The position numbers were made by a program, and so were the translations under genes. The notes under the pieces were generated by a model. It was not told where the DNA came from. It saw only the letters and a program-made list of their open reading frames with translations, and searched no databases. Positions 49,762-58,406 of a stretch of DNA of 64,000 bases are shown in pieces (within the stretch, counting starts at the first letter, position 1; each line of letters begins with the position of its first letter). This DNA comes from Pseudomonas solani (GTDB lineage: Bacteria > Pseudomonadota > Gammaproteobacteria > Pseudomonadales > Pseudomonadaceae): the NCBI RefSeq assembly GCF_026072635.1, contig NZ_AP023081.1, forward strand, positions 2,254,501 through 2,318,500. The letters run 5' to 3'.

Positions 49762-49785
49762 AGTCCCAAGGCGAACGAGGTCGGC

Positions 49786-50490
49786 ATGAGCGACGAGCAC
49801 GATACCCCGCAAACCCAGGAAAGCGCTGAAGAAGCGCTGCGCAACATCGTCGAAGGTTTCCAGCGTTTCCGCGATCAGGTCTACCCGGAGCAGGAAGAGC
49901 TGTTCAAGCGCCTGGCCCATGAGCAGAAACCCCGCGCCATGTTCATCACCTGCGCCGACTCGCGAATCGTCCCGGAACTGATCACCCAGAGCTCCCCCGG
50001 CGACCTGTTCGTCACCCGCAACGTCGGCAACGTGGTACCGCCCTACGGGCAGATGAACGGTGGCGTTTCCACCGCCATCGAGTTCGCCGTCATGGCCCTC
50101 GGCGTGCACCACATCATCATCTGCGGCCACTCCGACTGCGGCGCCATGAAGGCGGTGCTCAACCCCGAGCAGCTGGAGCGCATGCCCACCGTCAAGGCCT
50201 GGCTGCGCCATGCCGAAGTGGCCCGCACCGTGGTCGCCGAGAACTGCGGCTGCGCCAACCACGAAACCCTCGGTGTGCTCACCGAGGAGAACGTGGTGGC
50301 CCAGCTCGACCACCTGCGCACCCACCCCTCGGTGGCGGCGCGCCTGGCCAGCGGCCAGCTGTTCATCCATGGCTGGGTCTACGACATCGAGACCGCCGCC
50401 ATCCGCGCCTACGACGCCGAGAGCGGTCGCTTCCGCACCATCGGTGATGGCCCGCTGCCGATGGCCACGCCCCGCGCCCGCTACCTGTGA
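49786..50490 (+). CDS. Beta-carbonic anhydrase (copy 1)
   Basis: The enzyme interconverts CO2 and bicarbonate. The 234-residue product has the beta-class zinc motifs CADSR (residue about 57) and HSDCG (residue about 115). The Asp-Arg dyad is in CADSRIVPE. VTRNVGNVVPPY and GGVSTAIEFAVMALG are also conserved. It probably forms a dimer or tetramer. About 75% identical by eye to the second copy 293 bp downstream, so this is a tandem duplication. It matches P. aeruginosa PA0102, which also precedes a SulP transporter. Confidence 0.95.
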   Translation: MSDEHDTPQTQESAEEALRNIVEGFQRFRDQVYPEQEELFKRLAHEQKPRAMFITCADSRIVPELITQSSPGDLFVTRNVGNVVPPYGQMNGGVSTAIEFAVMALGVHHIIICGHSDCGAMKAVLNPEQLERMPTVKAWLRHAEVARTVVAENCGCANHETLGVLTEENVVAQLDHLRTHPSVAARLASGQLFIHGWVYDIETAAIRAYDAESGRFRTIGDGPLPMATPRARYL

Positions 50491-50495
50491 GCCCC

Positions 50496-50522
50496 GGCGC
50501 CCCGGCTGCGGCCGGGGCGCCG
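50496..50522 (+). terminator. GC-rich hairpin after carbonic anhydrase copy 1
   Basis: GGCGCCCCGG pairs with CCGGGGCGCC around CTGCGG just after the stop codon. No T tract follows, so termination may be incomplete. The gap to copy 2 (292 bp) also has a hairpin at 50696-50713 (CCCGACCG / CGGTCGGG). I see nothing else in this gap. Confidence 0.45.
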
Positions 50523-50782
50523 TCCGTTCCCTTCCTTCCTCTCGTGGCTGCGCTTTCGCTGCGTCGAACTTCTGCACGGTCGTCCCATCACCAGTCCGGG
50601 CTGGCAGACTGCTATCGGCCATTCGTCTGTAATGCTCATTCCAGAGCGGTTTCTTCAGTTTGAGTTAAGTCTGCGCGCCTAAGGTTTTTCTCCATCCCGA
50701 CCGCCCGGTCGGGTTGCAATCTGCCATCAAGCGGCAGGTCACGAGGGCCATCGGCCCGCTCGGAACGCAAACAGGAGAAACC

Positions 50783-51505
50783 ATGAACCAGGACATCCGC
50801 AGCATCCCGCCCGCCCCCTCCGACGACATCGACGCCCAGGCCGCCTTCGACACCCTTGTGCAGGGCTGCCGGCGCTTTCGCGAGGAGACCTTCCCCCGGC
50901 AACGCGCCCTCTTCCAGCAGCTGGCGCAGCGCCAGTCGCCGCGGGCCATGTTCATCACCTGCGCCGACTCGCGGGTGGCCCCTGAGCTGATCACCCACAG
51001 CGCGCCGGGCGATCTCTTCGTTACCCGCAACGTCGGCAACCTGGTGCCGCCCTACGGCCAGATGAACGGTGGCGTCTCCACCGCCATCGAGTACGCGGTC
51101 ATGGCCCTGGGCGTGCAGCACCTCATCGTCTGCGGCCATTCCGACTGCGGCGCCATGAAGGCGGTGCTGGCCCCGGAATCCCTGAACGGCATGCCCACCG
51201 TCAGCGCCTGGCTGCGCCACGCCGAGGTGGCCCGCAGCCTGGTGGAACGCAACTGCGATTGCGTGGGCCACGATGCCCTCGGCGTGCTCACCGAGGAGAA
51301 CGTGGTGGCCCAGCTCGACCACCTGCGCACCCATCCGGCGGTGGCCGCGCGCCTGGCCGCCGGCCAGCTGTTCATCCACGGCTGGGTCTACGACATCGAG
51401 ACCGCCGCCATCCGCGCCTACGACGCCGAGGCCGGCCGCTTCCGGCCGCTGGAGCAAGGCCGCGCCGCCATGGCGACACCGCGCCCGCGCTACCTGGCGT
51501 CCTGA
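50783..51505 (+). CDS. Beta-carbonic anhydrase (copy 2)
   Basis: The 240-residue product repeats all motifs of copy 1: CADSRVAPE, HSDCGAMKAVL and LGVQHLIVCG. The AGGAG 6 bp before the ATG at 50783 supports this start; a frame from 50714 adds unconserved residues. The N-terminus differs from copy 1 (IRSIPPAPSDDIDAQ), while the core is nearly the same. It precedes the SulP transporter by 71 bp on the same strand, so it is probably co-transcribed with it. Confidence 0.95.
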   Translation: MNQDIRSIPPAPSDDIDAQAAFDTLVQGCRRFREETFPRQRALFQQLAQRQSPRAMFITCADSRVAPELITHSAPGDLFVTRNVGNLVPPYGQMNGGVSTAIEYAVMALGVQHLIVCGHSDCGAMKAVLAPESLNGMPTVSAWLRHAEVARSLVERNCDCVGHDALGVLTEENVVAQLDHLRTHPAVAARLAAGQLFIHGWVYDIETAAIRAYDAEAGRFRPLEQGRAAMATPRPRYLAS

Positions 51506-51576
51506 CGCCCCTCCCCATACGCCGTGGCGGCCGAGACCGCCGCGCGTCCCCCTTTCGTGCCGCAGGAGATCGCGAC

Positions 51577-53106
51577 ATGCGCCTTGCTTCCCTTCAATCC
51601 ACGCTACCCCGGGACCTGCTGGCCTCGGTGGTGGTCTTCCTCGTCGCCCTGCCACTGTGCATGGGCATCGCCATCGCCTCCGGCATGCCGCCGGCCAAGG
51701 GCCTGATCACCGGCATCGTCGGCGGCCTGGTGGTCGGCTGGCTGGCGGGCTCGCCGTTGCAGGTCAGCGGGCCGGCGGCGGGCCTCGCCGTGCTGGTCTT
51801 CGAGCTGGTGCGCGAGCACGGCATGGCCATGCTCGGGCCGATCCTGGTGCTGGCCGGGCTGTTGCAGCTGTGCGCAGGCCGCCTGCGCCTGGGCTGCTGG
51901 TTCCGGGTCACGGCGCCAGCGGTGGTCTACGGCATGCTCGCCGGCATCGGCGCGCTCATCGTGATGTCGCAGGTGCATGTGATGTTCGATGCCAGGCCCC
52001 ACGCCTCGGGTCTGGAGAACCTGCTGGCGTTCCCCGAGACGCTGATCAACGCGCTCGCCCAGGTCGGTTCCGGCGGCGGCCTGGCCGCCGCGGCGCTGGG
52101 CCTGGGCACCATCGCCTGCATGTGGGGCTGGGAGCGCTGGCGCCCGCAGTCGCTGCGTTTCCTGCCCGGCGCGCTGATCGGTGTCAGCCTGGCGACCTTG
52201 GCCAGCCTGGCCCTGGCGCTCGATGTGCAACGGGTGACGGTGCCGGCCACCCTGGGCGAAGCCATCGACTGGCTGCGACCGGCCGACCTGCTCGGCCTGG
52301 CCGACCCGCAGATCCTTTTGGCGGCGCTGGTGGTGGCCTTCGTCGCCAGTGCCGAGACGCTGCTTTCCGCCGCCGCCGTAGACCGCATGCACGCTGGGCC
52401 GCGCTCCGACCTGGACCGCGAGCTGTCGGCCCAGGGCGTGGGCAACCTGCTCTGTGGCGTACTCGGCGCGCTGCCCATGACCGGGGTGATCGTGCGCAGC
52501 TCGGCCAACGTCCAGGCCGGCGCCCGCACGCGCTTGTCCGCCGTGCTGCACGGTGCCTGGCTGCTGGCTTTCGTGGCGCTGTTGCCGGCGGTACTGCAGA
52601 GCATCCCGGTGGCCGCCCTGGCCGGCGTGCTGGTGTTCACCGGCTTCAAGCTGGTGGATGCCAAGGCCATGCGCAGCCTCTCGCGCTACGGTCGCGCACC
52701 CTTGCTGATCTATGCCGCCACGGCACTGGGCATCGTCGCCTTCGACCTGCTCAGCGGCGTGCTCATCGGCTTCGCCCTGACCCTGGCCAAGCTGGCCTGG
52801 AAGGCTTCGCGCCTGAAAGTCGCCCTGGTGCAGGGTGCCCCCGGCGAGGCCGAGCTGCGCCTGGCCGGCGCCGCTACCTTCCTGCGGGTGCCGCAGCTGG
52901 CGCGGGTGCTGGAGGGGGTGGAGCCGGGCACGCGGCTGCAGGTGCCGCTGGATAACCTCAGTTACATCGACCATGCCTGCATGGAACTGCTGGAGGATTG
53001 GGGGCGCGCCGCGCAGCGCCAGGGTGGGGCCCTGCAGATCGAGCCCTGTGCCCTGAACCGGCGCCTGGAGGGACGGCTGCTCAGCCTGCGCGGCCGCGCC
53101 GTCTGA
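51577..53106 (+). CDS. SulP-family anion transporter, probable bicarbonate uptake
   Basis: The 509-residue permease starts MRLASLQSTLPRDLLASVVVFLVALPLCMGIAIASG. About 10-12 membrane segments reach to residue 420, with a short STAS-like end (residues about 435-505, LDNLSYIDHACMELLEDWG). It belongs to the SulP subgroup commonly linked or fused to beta-carbonic anhydrase and thought to take up bicarbonate. CAGGAG lies about 8 bp before the ATG at 51577. It follows carbonic anhydrase copy 2 closely. Bicarbonate as substrate is inferred from this linkage; sulfate cannot be excluded. Confidence 0.87.
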   Translation: MRLASLQSTLPRDLLASVVVFLVALPLCMGIAIASGMPPAKGLITGIVGGLVVGWLAGSPLQVSGPAAGLAVLVFELVREHGMAMLGPILVLAGLLQLCAGRLRLGCWFRVTAPAVVYGMLAGIGALIVMSQVHVMFDARPHASGLENLLAFPETLINALAQVGSGGGLAAAALGLGTIACMWGWERWRPQSLRFLPGALIGVSLATLASLALALDVQRVTVPATLGEAIDWLRPADLLGLADPQILLAALVVAFVASAETLLSAAAVDRMHAGPRSDLDRELSAQGVGNLLCGVLGALPMTGVIVRSSANVQAGARTRLSAVLHGAWLLAFVALLPAVLQSIPVAALAGVLVFTGFKLVDAKAMRSLSRYGRAPLLIYAATALGIVAFDLLSGVLIGFALTLAKLAWKASRLKVALVQGAPGEAELRLAGAATFLRVPQLARVLEGVEPGTRLQVPLDNLSYIDHACMELLEDWGRAAQRQGGALQIEPCALNRRLEGRLLSLRGRAV

Positions 53107-53109
53107 AGA

Positions 53110-53769
53110 TCAGCTGGCGGCGCGTTGTGCCTGGTCCAGCTGCAGTTCGACGCCGAGCTGGCGCGAGAGGCAGGGCCAGCGCTTCCACGCCGCTTCCACC
53201 TTTGGGTCGTGCAGCCTGTCGCGGTAGTGCTGCACCGAGGCGCGCTCGAACACTGCCTCGTCGAGCATGCCGTCCACTGCATGGTGCACGGCTTCGTCCA
53301 GCTGGTTGGCGAAGGGTTCGCCGATCAGCCGGTGGGCGATGAGGTTGGCCACGGTGGTGTCCAGGGGGATCAGCGGTTCGCCGAGGTGGGCGATGTAGCG
53401 GTCGTTGACTTCCTCCACCAGGCGGTGGGCGAGGTAGGCCTCGTCAAGCAGGCCGTCCAGGCCCTCGTGGCCTTCCACCATGCTCGGCGGCTGCAGGAAG
53501 AACTGCTCGGCCACCTTCAGCACCGGCTTCACCTGGGCCTCGATACCGGCTTCGCGGGCGACATTGGCGGCAGCATCGAGCACGTCCGGCACCTGTTCGA
53601 TATAAGCGCTGACGAAGCGCGCCAGCACGCCCTGGGCGTCGTCGTCGGGCAGGCGGATGGCGGGGTGGAGGCGGTCCAGCTGGGTGGAGAGGATGCGCGC
53701 CAGGTGCCCGCTCCGGGCTTCCTGTTCGTGGGCTCGCTGGATGAGTTCGCGCAGGGCGAGGGTATTCAT
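53110..53769 (-). CDS. Conserved hypothetical protein (PA0104-like)
   Basis: The 219-residue product is cytosolic and mostly helical: no signal peptide, no recognised domain, many acidic and Leu-rich stretches (LVEEVNDRYIAHLGEPLIPLDTTVANLIAHRLIGE). The ATG at 53769 has AGGAG 6 bp upstream; an open frame from 53865 is unsupported. It converges with the SulP gene (3 bp between stops) and diverges from the oxidase cluster. By position it matches P. aeruginosa PA0104. Confidence 0.75.
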   Translation of the reverse strand: MNTLALRELIQRAHEQEARSGHLARILSTQLDRLHPAIRLPDDDAQGVLARFVSAYIEQVPDVLDAAANVAREAGIEAQVKPVLKVAEQFFLQPPSMVEGHEGLDGLLDEAYLAHRLVEEVNDRYIAHLGEPLIPLDTTVANLIAHRLIGEPFANQLDEAVHHAVDGMLDEAVFERASVQHYRDRLHDPKVEAAWKRWPCLSRQLGVELQLDQAQRAAS

Positions 53770-54144
53770 GACTGCTCCTGGATAGGACATGGATCGAAGG
53801 GAGGGGAAGACACAACTTAGCTCGCCTCGGCGGCCAGCTAAGACCCGATTGTCATAATGCCGCAATGCTTATGCATGGTCGCGATAACGGGCACCGCGCG
53901 CTCCCGCCAACCCCGCGCCAGCCGTGGCGTTTAGGACAAGGCTTGCGGCCCTTGCGCCAATTTTCCCATCGCGTTGCCAGCTTCAAGTCGGTGTCTATAC
54001 TCCGACTCGAAAGGCGATACCTGATGACACCCGACTGTGCACCACGTGCTGAAGGTCGGCCGTTAAAGTCAGCCGTATTAACGACCGCTCCCTTAGCCGC
54101 TGGCCCAGCCGGCGGGATAACAAGAACGATAAGGGGAACCCGCA
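53770..54144 (+). promoter_or_regulatory. Divergent control region of coxB, including a sigma-S-type -10
   Basis: This 375-bp gap holds no gene that I can support. The sequence TTGCCA (53974-53979) is followed after 15 bp by CTATACT (53995-54001), a perfect match to the sigma-S -10 consensus. The -10 lies within an inverted repeat AGTCGG...CCGACT (53986-54006). This fits published RpoS dependence of the P. aeruginosa aa3 oxidase. From there to the coxB ATG is about 140 bp of leader, with AAGGGGAA before the ATG. Confidence 0.5.
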
Positions 54145-55272
54145 ATGATGCGACATCCACGAGTCTGGATGGGACTCCTGCTGTGGTCGATTTTCAGCCA
54201 GGCGCAGGCCGCCTGGACCGTCAACATGACGCCCGGTGCCACCGAGGTCAGTCGTACCGTTTTCGATCTGCACATGACCATCTTCTGGATCTGCGTCGTC
54301 ATCGGCGTGATCGTGTTCGGTGCCATGTTCTGGTCGATGATCATCCACCGTCGCTCCACCGGCCAGGAGCCGGCGCATTTCCACGAGAGCACCACGGTGG
54401 AGATCCTCTGGACGGTCGTGCCCTTCGTCATCCTGGTGCTGATGGCGATACCTGCCACCAAGACCCTGATCGACATCTACGACAGTTCCGAATCCGAGCT
54501 GGATATCCAGGTCACCGGCTACCAGTGGAAGTGGAACTACAAGTACCTGGGCCAGGACGTCGAATTCTTCAGCAACCTCGCCACCCCCGCCGAGCAGATC
54601 CACAACAAGGCGGAGAAGGACGAGCACTACCTGCTGGAGGTGGACGAGCCGCTGGTGATCCCGGTGGGCACCAAGGTGCGCTTCCTGATCACCGCCGCCG
54701 ACGTCATCCACTCCTGGTGGGTACCGGCGCTGGCGGTCAAGCGTGACGCCATCCCCGGCTTCGTCAACGAAGCCTGGACACGCATCGACAAGCCCGGCAT
54801 CTACCGCGGCCAGTGCGCCGAGCTGTGCGGCAAGGACCACGGCTTCATGCCCATCGTGGTCGAGGCCAAGTCCAAGGAGGACTTCGCCAAGTGGCTCGCC
54901 GGCCGCAAGGAAGAGGTGGCCAAGCTCAAGGAGCTGACCGACAAGGAGTGGACGCTCGAAGAGCTCACCGCCCGTGGCGACAAGGTCTACCACACCACCT
55001 GCGCCGCCTGTCACCAGGCCGAGGGCCAGGGCATGCCGCCCATGTTCCCGGCGCTCAAGGGCTCGAAGATCGCCACCGGGCCGAAGGAAGACCACCTCAG
55101 CATCGTCTTCCACGGCAAACCCGGCACCGCGATGGCCGCCTTCGGCAAGCAGCTGTCGGAAGTCGATATCGCCGCCGTCATCACCTACGAACGCAACGCC
55201 TGGGGTAACGCCAAGGGCGACATGGTGACGCCGAAAGAAGTGCTTGCGCTCAAGCAAGCCGAGGAGAAATGA
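54145..55272 (+). CDS. coxB: Cytochrome c oxidase subunit II (aa3 type), with C-terminal cytochrome c domain
   Basis: This subunit accepts electrons from cytochrome c through its CuA centre. The 375-residue product has a signal/TM hairpin (residues 1-100). The CuA domain has CAELCGKDHGFM near residue 228. A fused cytochrome c domain is at about 275-365 (haem motif CAACH near residue 287), which makes it a caa3-like type. The stop precedes coxA by 1 bp. It begins a run of eight same-direction oxidase and assembly genes interrupted only by one minus-strand gene. Confidence 0.96.
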   Translation: MMRHPRVWMGLLLWSIFSQAQAAWTVNMTPGATEVSRTVFDLHMTIFWICVVIGVIVFGAMFWSMIIHRRSTGQEPAHFHESTTVEILWTVVPFVILVLMAIPATKTLIDIYDSSESELDIQVTGYQWKWNYKYLGQDVEFFSNLATPAEQIHNKAEKDEHYLLEVDEPLVIPVGTKVRFLITAADVIHSWWVPALAVKRDAIPGFVNEAWTRIDKPGIYRGQCAELCGKDHGFMPIVVEAKSKEDFAKWLAGRKEEVAKLKELTDKEWTLEELTARGDKVYHTTCAACHQAEGQGMPPMFPALKGSKIATGPKEDHLSIVFHGKPGTAMAAFGKQLSEVDIAAVITYERNAWGNAKGDMVTPKEVLALKQAEEK

Positions 55273-55273
55273 C

Positions 55274-56863
55274 ATGAGTGCAGTGATCGACCACGATCAT
55301 GCCGGGCATGATCACCACCACGGCCCGGCCAAGGGCCTGATGCGCTGGGTGCTCACCACCAACCACAAGGACATCGGCACCATGTACCTGTGGTTCGCCT
55401 TCGCCATGTTCCTCCTCGGGGGTTCCATGGCGATGGTGATCCGCGCCGAGCTGTTCCAGCCCGGGCTGCAGATCGTCGAACCGGCCTTCTTCAACCAGAT
55501 GACCACCATGCACGGCCTGATCATGGTCTTCGGCGCGGTGATGCCGGCCTTCGTCGGCCTGGCCAACTGGATGATCCCGCTGATGGTCGGCGCGCCGGAC
55601 ATGGCCCTGCCGCGCATGAACAACTTCAGCTTCTGGCTGTTGCCCGCCGCCTTCGGCCTGCTCATCAGCACCCTGTTCACCGCCGGCGGCGGGCCCAACT
55701 TCGGCTGGACCTTCTACGCGCCGCTGTCCACTACCTACGCGCCGGAGAGCGTCACCTACTTCATCTTCGCCATCCACCTGATGGGCATCAGCTCGATCAT
55801 GGGCGCGATCAACGTGATCGCCACCATCCTCAACCTGCGTGCCCCAGGCATGACCCTGATGAAGATGCCGCTGTTCGTCTGGACCTGGCTGATCACCGCC
55901 TTCCTGCTTATCGCGGTGATGCCGGTGCTGGCGGGCTGCGTGACCATGATGCTGATGGACATCCACTTCGGCACCAGCTTCTTCAGCGCGGCCGGCGGCG
56001 GCGACCCGGTGCTGTTCCAGCACGTGTTCTGGTTCTTCGGCCACCCCGAGGTGTACATCATGATCCTGCCCGCCTTCGGCGCGGTCAGCTCGATCATCCC
56101 GGCCTTCGCGCGCAAGCCGCTGTTCGGCTACACCTCGATGGTCTACGCCACGGCCTCCATCGCCTTCCTTTCCTTCATCGTCTGGGCGCACCACATGTTC
56201 GTGGTCGGCATCCCGCTGACCGGCGAGCTGTTCTTCATGTACGCCACCATGCTGATCGCCGTGCCCACCGGGGTGAAGGTGTTCAACTGGGCCAGCACCA
56301 TGTGGCAGGGCTCGATGACCTTCGAGACACCGATGCTGTTCGCGGTGGCCTTCGTCATCCTCTTCACCATCGGCGGCTTCTCCGGGCTGATGCTGGCCAT
56401 CGCCCCGGCGGACTTCCAGTACCACGACACCTACTTCGTGGTGGCCCACTTCCACTACGTGCTGGTGCCCGGCGCCATCTTCGGCATCTTCGCCTCGGCC
56501 TATTACTGGCTGCCGAAGTGGACCGGCCACATGTACGACGAGACCCTCGGCAAGCTGCATTTCTGGATGAGCTTCATCGGCATGAACATGGCGTTCTTCC
56601 CCATGCACTTCGTGGGGCTGGCCGGCATGCCGCGACGCATCCCGGACTACAACCTGCAGTTCGCCGACTTCAACATGATCTCCTCCATCGGCGCCTTCAC
56701 CTTCGGCGCCACCCAGCTGCTCTTCCTGTTCATCGTCATCAAGTGCATCCGTGGCGGCAAACCCGCACCGGCCAAGCCATGGGACGGTGCCGAAGGGCTG
56801 GAGTGGACCGTGCCCTCGCCGGCGCCGTACCACACCTTCAGCACCCCGCCGGAGGTGAAGTGA
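55274..56863 (+). CDS. coxA: Cytochrome c oxidase subunit I (aa3 type)
   Basis: Subunit I holds haem a, haem a3 and CuB and reduces O2 to water while pumping protons. The 529-residue product has 12 membrane helices and all ligands, including WFFGHPEVYIMILPAFG (His-Tyr crosslink), WAHHMFVVG (CuB His pair) and VAHFHYVLVPGA (haem a3/a). The ATG at 55274 follows GAGGAG; an earlier frame start at 55244 overlaps coxB. The stop is separated from ctaG by 1 bp. Confidence 0.97.
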   Translation: MSAVIDHDHAGHDHHHGPAKGLMRWVLTTNHKDIGTMYLWFAFAMFLLGGSMAMVIRAELFQPGLQIVEPAFFNQMTTMHGLIMVFGAVMPAFVGLANWMIPLMVGAPDMALPRMNNFSFWLLPAAFGLLISTLFTAGGGPNFGWTFYAPLSTTYAPESVTYFIFAIHLMGISSIMGAINVIATILNLRAPGMTLMKMPLFVWTWLITAFLLIAVMPVLAGCVTMMLMDIHFGTSFFSAAGGGDPVLFQHVFWFFGHPEVYIMILPAFGAVSSIIPAFARKPLFGYTSMVYATASIAFLSFIVWAHHMFVVGIPLTGELFFMYATMLIAVPTGVKVFNWASTMWQGSMTFETPMLFAVAFVILFTIGGFSGLMLAIAPADFQYHDTYFVVAHFHYVLVPGAIFGIFASAYYWLPKWTGHMYDETLGKLHFWMSFIGMNMAFFPMHFVGLAGMPRRIPDYNLQFADFNMISSIGAFTFGATQLLFLFIVIKCIRGGKPAPAKPWDGAEGLEWTVPSPAPYHTFSTPPEVK

Positions 56864-56864
56864 G

Positions 56865-57415
56865 ATGAGCGGGGAACTGAACAATCGCCGCCTGATTCCA
56901 CGCCTGCTGGTGCTGGTGGTGGCGATGTTCGGCTTCGGTTTCGCCCTGGTGCCGATCTACGAAGTGATGTGCGTGGCCTTCGGCATCAACGGCAAGACCA
57001 ATGCCTCCGCCTACGAAGGCAGCCAGGCGCTGGACGAGCAACGCCAGGTGCGGGTGCAGTTCCTCGCCACCAACTCGGCGGACATGACCTGGGAATTCCG
57101 CTCCAAGGCGGACGACCTGGTGGTGCACCCGGGGCCAGCAACGAGATGCTGTTCATCGCCCACAACACGACGGACAAGCCCATGACCGCCCAGGCGGTGC
57201 CGAGCATCTCGCCGTCCAAGGCTGCCGCGTACTTCCACAAGACCGAATGCTTCTGCTTCACCCAGCAGGTCCTGCAACCGGGCGAGCGCATCGAAATGCC
57301 GGTGCGCTTCATCGTCGACCGCGACCTGCCGCCCGACGTGCACCACCTGACACTCGCTTACACGCTGTTCGATATCACGGCCCGCAAGCCCCCGGTCGCC
57401 AAGACCGGCAGCTGA
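56865..57415 (+). pseudogene. ctaG: Cytochrome c oxidase assembly protein CtaG/Cox11 (frameshifted)
   Basis: CtaG is a copper chaperone that inserts CuB into subunit I. The frame from ATG 56865 starts MSGELNNRRLIPRLLVLVVAMFGFGFALVPIYEVMCVAFG. It runs to VVHPGP, then changes to nonsense. In the next frame the protein continues as GASNEMLFIAHNTTDKPM, then ECFCFTQQVLQPGERIEMP (Cu-binding CFCF motif) to the stop at 57415. One G is missing from the run at 57131-57134 (GGGG, expected GGGGG). Restored length is about 184 residues, normal for the family. A sequencing error is likely, because the oxidase operon is otherwise intact. Confidence 0.88.
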
Positions 57416-57440
57416 CGCGCCGACAAGGAGAACAACAACG

Positions 57441-58328
57441 ATGGCAAGTCACGAGCAGTATTACGTTCCCGCCCAGAGCAAATGGCCGATCATCGCCACC
57501 ATCGGCATGCTCGTCACCGTCTACGGCCTGGGCACCTGGTTCAACGACCTCAAGGCCGCCCGCCCGGATTCCAACGGCCCGCTGATCTTCTTCGTCGGCG
57601 CCCTGTGCCTGGCGTACATGCTGTTCGGCTGGTTCGGCGCGGTGATCAAGGAAAGCCGCGGCGGGCTCTACAGCCCGCAGATGGACCGCTCGTTCCGCTG
57701 GGGCATGAGCTGGTTCATCTTCTCCGAGGTGATGTTCTTCGCCGCCTTCTTCGGCGCGCTGTTCTACGTGCGCACCTGGGCCGGTCCCTGGCTCGGCGGC
57801 GAGGGCGACAAGGGTGTGGCCAACATGCTCTGGCCCAACTTCCAATACACCTGGCCGCTGCTCAACACCCCCGACCCGAAACTCTTCCCCGGGCCCAAGG
57901 AGGTGATCGACCCCTGGCACCTGCCGCTGATCAACACCCTCCTGCTGGTGTCCTCCAGTTTCACCGTGACCTTCGCCCACCACGCGCTGAAGAAGGCCAA
58001 CCGCAAGCTGCTGAAGATCTGGCTGGCGCTGACCATCCTCCTCGGCGTGGCCTTCCTCGCCCTGCAGGCCGAGGAATACATCCACGCCTACACCGAACTG
58101 GGCCTGACCCTCGGCTCGGGCATCTACGGCGCCACCTTCTTCATGCTCACCGGCTTCCACGGCGCCCACGTGACCATGGGCACGCTGATTCTCACGGTGA
58201 TGCTGGTGCGCATCCTGCGCGGGCACTTCGACGCCGACCACCACTTCGGCTTCGAAGCCGCCAGCTGGTACTGGCACTTCGTCGACGTGGTCTGGGTGGG
58301 GCTGTTCATCTTTGTGTATGTGCTTTGA
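57441..58328 (+). CDS. coxC: Cytochrome c oxidase subunit III
   Basis: Subunit III of the aa3 oxidase stabilises subunit I. The 295-residue membrane protein starts MASHEQYYVPAQSKWPIIATIGM and has about seven helices, with RWGMSWFIFSEVMFFAAFFGALFYVR, then GFHGAHVTMGTLIL and HHFGFEAASWYWHFVDVVWVGLFI at the C-terminus. AAGGAG lies 11 bp before the ATG. It is separated from ctaG by 25 bp. A repeat element and a minus-strand DUF2909 gene follow. Confidence 0.95.
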   Translation: MASHEQYYVPAQSKWPIIATIGMLVTVYGLGTWFNDLKAARPDSNGPLIFFVGALCLAYMLFGWFGAVIKESRGGLYSPQMDRSFRWGMSWFIFSEVMFFAAFFGALFYVRTWAGPWLGGEGDKGVANMLWPNFQYTWPLLNTPDPKLFPGPKEVIDPWHLPLINTLLLVSSSFTVTFAHHALKKANRKLLKIWLALTILLGVAFLALQAEEYIHAYTELGLTLGSGIYGATFFMLTGFHGAHVTMGTLILTVMLVRILRGHFDADHHFGFEAASWYWHFVDVVWVGLFIFVYVL

Positions 58329-58329
58329 A

Positions 58330-58405
58330 AAAGCAGCTGGAAGCCGGAAGCGGGAAGCCCGAAGCAGTTCTTCTTCCAGCTTCTGGCTTCAAGCTTCCAG
58401 CTCTG
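58330..58405. repeat. Intergenic long inverted repeat (type CTGGAAG)
   Basis: Between coIII and the opposing DUF2909 gene lies an imperfect hairpin: GCTGGAAGCCGGAAG on the left and CTTCCAGCTTCTGGCTTC plus AAGCTTCCAGCT on the right. Arms contain the repeated unit CTGGAAG. It resembles dispersed Pseudomonas intergenic repeats and may end transcription from both sides. Confidence 0.6.
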
Positions 58406-58406
58406 G

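Noticed and set aside
55250..56884. A 544-codon minus-strand open frame
   Set aside because: It is antisense to coxA, which has all haem and copper ligands.
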